A stretch of DNA of 25,778 nucleotides, taken from the IMG/VR virus record IMGVR_UViG_3300024999_000356, positions 1-25,778 of that record; one strand, given 5' to 3'. A model generated the notes under the pieces. The model made no database searches, was not told the origin of the DNA, and saw only the letters and a list, made by a program, of their open reading frames with translations. The DNA comes from a virus. Of this stretch, positions 14,454 through 20,449 are shown in pieces. Within the stretch, counting starts at the first letter, position 1. The number at the start of each line of letters is the position of its first letter. The translations under genes and the position numbers were made by a program.

Positions 14454-14570
14454 ATGGAAACAATAACTATTAAGCTATCCACCGAAGAAGTTATTGAAAT
14501 GCTAGGAGGAATAGAAAAAACTAAGGAAATCTTTAAGAATTTTAAAGAAGAAGAAGAAACACACGATTAG
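14454..14570 (+). CDS. 38-aa hypothetical protein
   Basis: Small acidic ORF (METITIKLSTEEVIEMLGGI...) with a near-ideal AAGGAGGTGAT ribosome site 4 nt before the ATG. First of four closely spaced small genes running to 15596. Not recognised. Confidence 0.6.
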   Translation: METITIKLSTEEVIEMLGGIEKTKEIFKNFKEEEETHD

Positions 14571-14597
14571 TAAATGAGATGAAAGAAGTGTGAATTA

Positions 14598-14876
14598 ATG
14601 TTGCTAACATCAATTATAATAATTGTCAATGCCTTTATATTGATAATTATATATAGCGTAATGGAAGAATATTTCGAGAATATGTATCGTTCTTATGGGA
14701 GTATTAGAGTGCCTATTGTTCATTTAAATGATGAAGAGTTTATTAAAATTGATGAGATTCGTAAACAAGTTAAAACTGATATAATATCTCAAGAGGATGC
14801 TAATTGGTTAATACAAAAAATTTACAAGGTATATAAGTTAGAAGATCATGATGATTGTGTAAGGTATCAACAATAG
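14598..14876 (+). CDS. 92-aa protein with one N-terminal membrane segment
   Basis: Residues 2-22 (LLTSIIIIVNAFILIIIYSVM) form a membrane segment; the remaining ~70 residues are charged and cytoplasm-like (DEEFIKIDEIRKQVKTDIISQEDANWLIQKIYKVYKL). Ribosome site GAAAGAAGTG. No family recognised. It overlaps no other gene and sits in the small-gene run 14454-15596. Confidence 0.55.
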   Translation: MLLTSIIIIVNAFILIIIYSVMEEYFENMYRSYGSIRVPIVHLNDEEFIKIDEIRKQVKTDIISQEDANWLIQKIYKVYKLEDHDDCVRYQQ

Positions 14877-14924
14877 CTCCTTAAATTAAAGGGAGATATT
14901 ATATTTGAAAGGAGGTGATAAATA

Positions 14925-15065
14925 ATGGAAAAACTCTACTGTGAATTAAAATCAGTTTGGCCTACATACTCAGATGAAGCAAGGGATAATTGGGCAATGA
15001 TTCTTGGTGGTCAGAAGGATAAGAGTGAAGTTATGGCTTTGATGAGTGAAGTTCAAGAGGGATAA
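14925..15065 (+). CDS. 46-aa hypothetical protein
   Basis: Small ORF (MEKLYCELKSVWPTYSDEAR...) with AAAGGAGGTGAT just upstream, a strong ribosome site that makes translation likely. It contains two Trp and a predicted C-terminal helix. Not recognised. Confidence 0.6.
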   Translation: MEKLYCELKSVWPTYSDEARDNWAMILGGQKDKSEVMALMSEVQEG

Positions 15066-15092
15066 AATATAAAATAAAGTGAGGTAAATATA

Positions 15093-15596
15093 ATGAGTAA
15101 AATGGTAACTAGATTATATGTTTATGGTAAAAATAATGTGTCTATTGAAAATTTCCCTACTGATAAATATCATACGTTTGGTAAGAAATATATTGAATGC
15201 TATGATTATTTTACTAAAAATAAAGATCATTTCTATGAAGATAATGTATCAATTGAAGAGTTGAAAATGATGGGTTATGTAATAGAAGATATTTTTAAGG
15301 ATGAAAACTGCGAAGACTTTGCTGAATTATACTCTAATGCAATTAAATATTTATTAGATCATTGTAAGCCAAAGGATAATGATATTGAATCAGATAAACA
15401 TGTATTGGATAAATCTGAAATTAAGGAGGATAGTAAGGATATATTGGCAGATTTCTTGTTTGTTTTAGATAAAAGAATTAAAGTATTAGAACAATTTGTA
15501 AAAGAATCTCAGAAAGAGAAATTTGATTTAAAAAGTTATTCACAAATGGTAATTGATGAGATTAGTAAAGGTATGCAAAGATATGGAAGAAGATAA
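15093..15596 (+). CDS. 167-aa hypothetical protein
   Basis: Acidic, soluble protein with GTGAGGT ribosome site. An N-terminal ~90 residues (TRLYVYGKNNVSIENFPTDKYHTFGKKY...) precede a charged linker (KPKDNDIESDKHVLDKSEIKED) and a helical, coiled-coil-prone C-terminus (ILADFLFVLDKRIKVLEQFVKESQKE). No known domain. Last intact gene of the small-gene run. Confidence 0.6.
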   Translation: MSKMVTRLYVYGKNNVSIENFPTDKYHTFGKKYIECYDYFTKNKDHFYEDNVSIEELKMMGYVIEDIFKDENCEDFAELYSNAIKYLLDHCKPKDNDIESDKHVLDKSEIKEDSKDILADFLFVLDKRIKVLEQFVKESQKEKFDLKSYSQMVIDEISKGMQRYGRR

Positions 15597-15654
15597 ATAA
15601 GTTTTAACTAAATAAAAAAATAATGGGTGATGACCGACATCAAGGAGAAAATAT

Positions 15655-15900
15655 ATGATTTATTTATTGGACGAAATTAATTTATTAACACAATTGAATT
15701 CTTTAGGGAAAATTAAGAGCAAAATTATCAATATAGATACAGGGGGAATTAATTTTAGATAGATTAGAAGTGGCATCTCAGACTAAAGAGTTAATACATA
15801 CACAATGGCTAAGAGGAATTGGAATAAGAATCTGATAAATGCTTATAAAGAAATTTTAGGTTTAATACAAAATCATATACAAAATTACGATATTAAGTAA
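15655..15900 (+). pseudogene. Small gene broken by two compensating frameshifts
   Basis: RBS AAGGAG and ATG at 15655 start a frame that stops after 35 codons. Removing one G from the GGGGG near 15731-15735 continues as 'DTGELILDRLEVASQTKE...HTQWLRGIG', and adding one base near 15822-15826 moves to the frame ending 'NKNLINAYKEILGLIQNH...' at 15900. The repaired product is ~81 residues, helical and coding-like throughout. Alternatively these are three unrelated tiny frames, which is less likely given the clean continuations and the terminator right after. Family unknown. Confidence 0.5.
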
Positions 15901-15911
15901 ACTAGTAAATA

Positions 15912-15955
15912 AATACTCCTAACTGCTTTTATAGTGGTTAGGAGTATTATAATAA
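15912..15955. terminator. Bidirectional terminator
   Basis: Perfect 12-bp stem AATACTCCTAAC (15912-15923)/GTTAGGAGTATT (15937-15948) between the plus-strand small-gene run and the convergent minus-strand zinc-ribbon operon. Confidence 0.7.
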
Positions 15956-15974
15956 GAATCAGAGAATAATTATT

Positions 15975-16247
15975 CTATTTCCACTTTTCATTTTCTTTGG
16001 TATCTTTTAATTTTTCTTCTTCAGTTTTAATTCTCATAAAGAACATAACATAACCACAATCATAACACATTTGTGTAATAGTTGGTGCATGATTTATTAT
16101 AATCCCCGGCGATTCCATACGAAAACAAATAACCATGTTAGACGGTTTAACGTTTTTACTTTTACATATTGGACAAGTTATTGGGATGTTTGGATTTCTT
16201 TGAGAATTTATGCTTATGTCTCCAGTTGAATATACATATTCAGACAT
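15975..16247 (-). CDS. Small zinc-ribbon protein
   Basis: 90 residues from the ATG at 16247, chosen because AGGAGG (complement of 16259-16264) lies 11 nt before it; an in-frame start farther upstream lacks this. 'CPICKSKNVKPSN' (about 28-40) and 'QMCYDCGYVMFFMRI' (about 65-79) are two CxxC knuckles of one zinc ribbon. The tail is charged (EEEKLKDTKENEKWK). Third gene of the minus-strand operon 16635-15975. Function unknown; such ribbons usually bind nucleic acid or a protein partner. Confidence 0.65.
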   Translation of the reverse strand: MSEYVYSTGDISINSQRNPNIPITCPICKSKNVKPSNMVICFRMESPGIIINHAPTITQMCYDCGYVMFFMRIKTEEEKLKDTKENEKWK

Positions 16248-16276
16248 TGATTTAATACCTCCTATCTTAGTTATAA

Positions 16277-16495
16277 TCATATTAATTCTACAGTCTCTTT
16301 TCCTATCCATATAGGTATTCCCATTTTGCATCTTAAACATGTAAATTCATAAATATGAATAATCATCATGGATTTTTTATCTTTTGAAGGAATTTCAATT
16401 TTATCTTTATGTCCATTTGAATTTATAAATGAATTGTTGCAATAAGGACATGTCGTAGGTAGTTCAGGTTCTTTTTTACCCAATAATGTTTTCAT
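16277..16495 (-). CDS. Small zinc-ribbon protein
   Basis: 72 residues: 'TTCPYCNNSF' and 'FTCLRCKMGIPIWIG' give CxxC...CxxC, a four-Cys zinc ribbon like the neighbouring 90-aa protein, with a basic middle (NGHKDKIEIPSKDKKS). No strong ribosome site is visible; translation may be helped by the gene just upstream (33-bp gap). Function unknown. Confidence 0.55.
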   Translation of the reverse strand: MKTLLGKKEPELPTTCPYCNNSFINSNGHKDKIEIPSKDKKSMMIIHIYEFTCLRCKMGIPIWIGKETVELI

Positions 16496-16527
16496 ATTAT
16501 TGTCAATTAGTGTAATTGTGACAGGTT

Positions 16528-16635
16528 CTACTTTTCAAATATATTTAATTTGTTTAGCATTTTAATCTGTTCTTTGGATAGATTTACTTTAGATATTACT
16601 TTTATAAGATTTTCAGAAAAATCATTGTTATCCAT
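16528..16635 (-). CDS. 35-aa hypothetical protein, first gene of zinc-ribbon operon
   Basis: Reads MDNNDFSENLIKVISKVNLS..., with AAAGGAG 8 nt before the ATG and a good promoter at 16708-16680. Amphipathic helical peptide, not recognised. Confidence 0.55.
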   Translation of the reverse strand: MDNNDFSENLIKVISKVNLSKEQIKMLNKLNIFEK

Positions 16636-16679
16636 TATTGTTGCTCCTTTATATCTAAGTGTATTTTAATAATGGTTAT

Positions 16680-16708
16680 ATTATATCATATTTTGTAGTT
16701 TTATTCAA
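16680..16708 (-). promoter_or_regulatory. Sigma-A promoter of the zinc-ribbon operon
   Basis: On the minus strand: TTGAAT (16708-16703), 17 bp, TATAAT (16685-16680). Confidence 0.65.
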
Positions 16709-16715
16709 ATTGGAG

Positions 16716-16857
16716 AAACAAAAAAGAACAGAAGAATTGGCTGTACAGCACCAATTCTTCTGTTTAGCAGAAATAATAAGACGATAGAAGCTTGATAGAA
16801 GCTGTTAAGTTGCATTGACAAAACTAGAGTTACTAGAGGAATAACTCGTGCAACTTT
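16716..16857 (-). ncRNA. Predicted ~140-nt small RNA
   Basis: Minus-strand unit with promoter at 16892-16864 and a strong intrinsic terminator: a 14-bp stem (16727-16740 with 16751-16764; one arm AACAGAAGAATTGG) followed on the minus strand by CTTTTTTGTTT. The 5' part folds too: TGCAACTT/AAGTTGCA (16849-16856/16807-16814) encloses a GAGTTA/TAACTC hairpin (16827-16832/16842-16847). There is no ATG with ribosome site inside. It ends just before the promoter of the next minus-strand operon. Confidence 0.6.
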
Positions 16858-16863
16858 GCGTTT

Positions 16864-16892
16864 ATTGTAACATGGAGTTGTAGGATTTGCAA
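16864..16892 (-). promoter_or_regulatory. Sigma-A promoter of the small RNA
   Basis: On the minus strand: TTGCAA (16892-16887), 17 bp, TACAAT (16869-16864). Divergent from the plus-strand gene at 16925. Confidence 0.65.
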
Positions 16893-16924
16893 GGTTGGAT
16901 TAATTTAATATTGGAGGTAAAAAT

Positions 16925-17191
16925 ATGAATAATTGTAATAATAGTAATTGTAATAATAGTAATGATAGAGTATTTATTGTTAGTAAAGAAAAATCAAAAC
17001 AGTTTTTAGAAGATAGGAAAAATAATGTTATTAGTCCTGAGTTTTTGGAGAAGTGTTTGGATTATAATAGGTTGTTTGGTAAGGGAAAGGTTGTTGTTTC
17101 GATGGAAGAATCTTTAGAAGATATTATTCCTATTGATTGGTCTGAGGATGTTTTGAGTGGAAAGAAGAGGGTTTTGATTTGTGAGGTATAG
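16925..17191 (+). CDS. 88-aa hypothetical protein with Asn/Cys-rich N-terminus
   Basis: RBS GGAGGT. The N-terminus NNCNNSNCNNSND is encoded by two tandem copies of a 15-bp unit AATTGTAATAATAGT (16931-16960). The rest (FIVSKEKSKQFLEDRKNN...EESLEDIIPIDWSEDVL) is acidic and soluble. No family recognised. A terminator follows at 17236. Confidence 0.55.
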   Translation: MNNCNNSNCNNSNDRVFIVSKEKSKQFLEDRKNNVISPEFLEKCLDYNRLFGKGKVVVSMEESLEDIIPIDWSEDVLSGKKRVLICEV

Positions 17192-17235
17192 GTTGGTTAG
17201 GATTGGTTTGTGGAATTTAATATTTTTTATTTTTG

Positions 17236-17264
17236 AAGAGCTGTTTAGGCTCTTTTTTGTTTTG
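17236..17264 (+). terminator. Intrinsic terminator
   Basis: AAGAGC (17236-17241), 7-nt loop, GCTCTT (17249-17254), then TTTTGTTTTG. Confidence 0.65.
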
Positions 17265-17341
17265 TGGTTTTGGTTAGGGAAATAAATTTGAATTTAATAT
17301 TGGTTCTTTGATGTGATTCGAAGCATGTCAAGGGTAAAACG

Positions 17342-17373
17342 AGACGCTTACTGCCTTTAACAGTGGAGCGTCT
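17342..17373 (+). other. Leader hairpin before Vsr-like endonuclease gene
   Basis: AGACGCT (17342-17348) pairs with AGCGTCT (17367-17373), with ACTG/CAGT inside. No U-tract follows, so it is more likely a leader structure than a terminator. Confidence 0.4.
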
Positions 17374-17425
17374 TAATCCATTTGTGTAGAAAAATCTTTA
17401 TTAAAGGGAAAGAGGTGTATTTATT

Positions 17426-18781
17426 GTGTTAATTAGTAAAACGGTAATGGTAAAGTGGGGTACTAATAAAAAATGGTACATAGACAAAGGATTTTTATTT
17501 ACTAAAATAGGTAATGAATTTGAGGTGAATGTTGAAGATTTATCAGATGGGTCAAGCGTAAGGGTAAATATAGAATGTGATGGTTGTAGAGAAATATTAG
17601 AAGGAATAAGATGGATAGATTATAATAAAAGTGTTCATAAAGATGGAAAATACTATTGTTTTGAATGTAAGAACAGTCATCATAGAGGAAGGATTAGTTT
17701 TTATGAATGGTGTTACAATAATTTACCTAAAGATGTAGCTGACAAAATATTAAACCGTTGGGACTATGAATTGAATGTAGATAAGAATGGTAATGTATTA
17801 AACCCCAAAGATGTTAGTCACAGTTCTGTTGGTATAAACGGTAAAGGATATTGGTTTAAGTGTTTTATTCATCCAGACGAGCATGGATCAGAATTAAAGA
17901 ATATATCTAGTTTTACAAATAAAAGTAAAATAGGCAATATTGATTGTAACCGGTGTAATACAATATCGGAAACACATTCTCACATAATTAAATATCTTGT
18001 AAATAAGGAAGATGCTTATAATTATTCTCATGGATCTGGAAAATATATCCCTATGAAATGTCCTGATTGTGGATTTGAAAAAGAAGTAAGGATACCTGAC
18101 TTAATAAAAATGGGATTTTGTTGTCCTAGATGTTCGGATGGTAAGTCATATCCTGAGAAATTTTTATACAATGTCCTAGAACAATTGCTAAAAAATAATT
18201 TTATTACTCAGTTATCTAAAATTAATTTTAAATGGTGTAAAAATTACAAATATGATAATTATATAAATAATATTAATTGTATCATTGAAACGCATGGGTT
18301 ACAGCACTATGAAGAAACTAAGCATTGGGGTTCATTGAAGAGTATTCAAGAAAATGACAAACAAAAAGAAATACTCGCTAGGGAAAACAATATAGAAAAT
18401 TATATAGTTATTGATTGTAGAAAGTCAGATATGAATTGGATAAAAACAAATATTCTTAATAGTGATTTGCCTAAATTACTAGGGTTTGAAGAAAAGGACA
18501 TTAATTGGGATAGGTGTCACGAGATTGGTTGTTCAAGTTTTGTAAAGGTTGCTTGTGATTTATGGAATAATGGCACAAGCAACCTCGTAAAAATAGCTGA
18601 ATTATTGAAATTTAGTAAGAATACTATAAGAACATATCTCAAACAAGGAGCAGAAATTGGATGGTGTAATTATGATGGGCAAGAGGCCAAGAAGCATAGA
18701 GAACATTTGTATGAGAATGTAATATGTTTAACAACAGGCAAAATCATTAAAAAACTTAAGGATTCAGCTTTAAATAATTAA
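17426..18781 (+). CDS. Vsr-like (EDxHD) homing endonuclease with zinc fingers
   Basis: 451 residues. GTG start at 17426, with AGAGGTG 8 nt upstream. The N-terminal ~235 residues carry several CxxC knuckles (CDGC/CFEC; CNRC; CPDC/CPRC). The nuclease follows: 'YPEKFLYNVLEQL' (Glu near 243), 'YKYDNYINNINCIIETHGLQHYE' split here as YKYDNYI (Asp near 278) and IETHGLQHYE (Glu, His near 288-290), 'ENDKQKEILA' (Asp near 311), then 'ENYIVIDCRKSDMNWIK'. This is the EDxHD pattern of I-Bth0305I-type enzymes related to Vsr mismatch nucleases (family known from a Bacillus phage). An HTH-like 'LVKIAELLKFSKNTIRTYLKQ' and a short NUMOD1-like end (VICLTTGKIIKKLKDSA) follow. The NUMOD1 unit stops early, so the C-terminus may be truncated. 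Confidence 0.75.
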   Translation: MLISKTVMVKWGTNKKWYIDKGFLFTKIGNEFEVNVEDLSDGSSVRVNIECDGCREILEGIRWIDYNKSVHKDGKYYCFECKNSHHRGRISFYEWCYNNLPKDVADKILNRWDYELNVDKNGNVLNPKDVSHSSVGINGKGYWFKCFIHPDEHGSELKNISSFTNKSKIGNIDCNRCNTISETHSHIIKYLVNKEDAYNYSHGSGKYIPMKCPDCGFEKEVRIPDLIKMGFCCPRCSDGKSYPEKFLYNVLEQLLKNNFITQLSKINFKWCKNYKYDNYINNINCIIETHGLQHYEETKHWGSLKSIQENDKQKEILARENNIENYIVIDCRKSDMNWIKTNILNSDLPKLLGFEEKDINWDRCHEIGCSSFVKVACDLWNNGTSNLVKIAELLKFSKNTIRTYLKQGAEIGWCNYDGQEAKKHREHLYENVICLTTGKIIKKLKDSALNN

Positions 18782-18789
18782 TATTCTTA

Positions 18790-18830
18790 AAGGAACTAAC
18801 ACTTATTATAGTGTTAGTTCCTTATTTTTT
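18790..18830. terminator. Strong bidirectional terminator
   Basis: Perfect 14-bp stem AAGGAACTAACACT (18790-18803)/AGTGTTAGTTCCTT (18810-18823), then ATTTTTT. It separates the plus-strand endonuclease gene from the minus-strand DGQHR gene. Confidence 0.75.
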
Positions 18831-18837
18831 ACCTTTT

Positions 18838-20328
18838 TTAGTTTATCACTTGATTTAACATATTGTTTATTACTGTAGTCTGTGTGCTACTTGTATTCAC
18901 AATGCGATTTTCATTTCGTAAAATATCTTTCCATATTGGATTTGTACGATTCATAAATCCATCCATAGTTAGTTTCTTTAGTTTAATTTTCCAATCCTCA
19001 TCATCTATAAGCATCTTTGCGATATGGTGGTATCCTATCATAAACATACTTTCATTTGCAAAACTCTTGGTTTTTTCAGACACTCGAATTTCAGGATGGA
19101 CGTCTCCCATACTCTTTGGGAAATTTTCAATTAATTCTTCCCAGAATAAACATAAGAAATTTCCAACCTTCTCACATTCCTTCTGCGTTGCAGGTTTAAA
19201 TGCAGATATTCCTTTAGTTAATACTGAGAATGTAATGATTTTATCAGATTTTTTGCTAATTGTATTCGATACTACCTCTACCTTAGATTTTAAACTATTG
19301 TTCATCACTTTAGTAGCAATTCTATTAATGTTACTATCAACATCTAAAAACAAGGATCTTGAATTTGAAATTTTTAAAAATTTTGTTGCATACTCTGAGA
19401 AAATCATTTTTGCTTGAAATTCCGAAACATGCTCAATTAATATGGGCATGAAAAATTCTTCAGGAGAAATACAACTAGAGGGCGATTTGAGATATAAACG
19501 GTTCCACGCACTAAAACAACGAATTCTATGTTGACCATCTAATATTTGTAATTTCTGATTAGGAAGAATTTGAATTGTTCTATCATCTTCATCATAATTA
19601 ATTGGAATTGTATCTAAAATATTTAGCGTGATCACACCACCATTTAATTTTTGAGTAAGTGCAGATTCAAGGATTTTCTTGACATGAGAGGCACTAAAAA
19701 CTGCTACTTCTTCATTTTTGCTATTCAATTTATACCCTCTCTGGATATTTCCTTGATATTCACAGATACCTTCATCCCATAATCTTCCAAGTGTTGCTGC
19801 TGATGCTAGAGTTTGATATTTATACATATCATTCCCCTTGCCAACTCTGGTAACTTCATTAAATGTAAATCCTGATTTTTTGTCTTCGTTTACCAACATT
19901 AAATTTCTCTTTCTAAGTTCTCGTTTTAATTTTGCATCATCTTTTTTCTTTTTCTCTACTTCGGTTTCATCTTCCCCATTAAAATCAATTTCCTCTTTCA
20001 CTTGTCCATTTAAACTACTCAAACTACCAAATGGTGGCATTTTGATTTCTCCATCTTTACTTCCTATATCCCATATCTTATCACTCTCGGATTCAATATC
20101 TTTTACTAATTCCATCTCTTGTTGAATCATATCTGCATCATCATTGTTTGTCATTTCTTGAAATCCTACAGCTACTTGACTTTGTGTTTGGCTACTCATA
20201 TCTAATATCTCTTCTTTTACTTTATCCCCAATACTAATATCTACATGTGGAAACCTATTTTTCTTTGCCATATCAGCGTTTTCCTCCATTTTCTCATCTA
20301 CTAATTTATTCACCATATTAATAATCAT
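18838..20328 (-). CDS. DGQHR-domain (DndB/ParB-related) protein
   Basis: 496 residues, AGAGG ribosome site 8 nt upstream. Residues 1-150 are acidic and low-complexity, with a charged helix (EVEKKKKDDAKLKRELRKRN). From ~155 comes a globular domain with 'LQILDGQHRIRCFSAW' (DGQHR near 264-268), preceded by 'YQTLASAATLGRLWDEGICEYQGNIQRGY' and followed by the long helical C-terminus seen in DGQHR proteins. The DGQHR motif defines a family that includes DndB of DNA phosphorothioation and ParB/Srx-fold proteins; no other dnd genes are visible. On this plasmid it may bind nucleotide or DNA for regulation or transfer; its role is not established. It has its own ribosome site 115 bp downstream of the ATPase terminator. 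Confidence 0.7.
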   Translation of the reverse strand: MIINMVNKLVDEKMEENADMAKKNRFPHVDISIGDKVKEEILDMSSQTQSQVAVGFQEMTNNDDADMIQQEMELVKDIESESDKIWDIGSKDGEIKMPPFGSLSSLNGQVKEEIDFNGEDETEVEKKKKDDAKLKRELRKRNLMLVNEDKKSGFTFNEVTRVGKGNDMYKYQTLASAATLGRLWDEGICEYQGNIQRGYKLNSKNEEVAVFSASHVKKILESALTQKLNGGVITLNILDTIPINYDEDDRTIQILPNQKLQILDGQHRIRCFSAWNRLYLKSPSSCISPEEFFMPILIEHVSEFQAKMIFSEYATKFLKISNSRSLFLDVDSNINRIATKVMNNSLKSKVEVVSNTISKKSDKIITFSVLTKGISAFKPATQKECEKVGNFLCLFWEELIENFPKSMGDVHPEIRVSEKTKSFANESMFMIGYHHIAKMLIDDEDWKIKLKKLTMDGFMNRTNPIWKDILRNENRIVNTSSTQTTVINNMLNQVIN

Positions 20329-20414
20329 AATAATAACCTCTTTTCATCGTATTTTGATATTATCACAATTCTATACAATTTGAAAGAGTTCTATACCAAA
20401 AACATTAAAATTTA

Positions 20415-20449
20415 TTAAAAAAAGAAAAGAGTAAGCACATTCTTACTCT
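20415..20449 (-). terminator. Terminator of the conjugation operon
   Basis: AGAGTAAG (20428-20435) and CTTACTCT (20442-20449) form a hairpin overlapping the ATPase stop. On the minus strand it is followed by TTTCTTTTTTT; on the plus strand ATTTTTT also follows, so it can work both ways. Confidence 0.65.

Noticed and set aside
16248-16340. N-terminal extension of the 90-aa zinc-ribbon protein
   Set aside because: It overlaps the preceding gene and lacks a ribosome site, whereas AGGAGG sits correctly before 16247.
18863-20125. Plus-strand frames opposite the DGQHR gene
   Set aside because: Phe/Ser-rich shadows of the minus-strand gene without ribosome sites.
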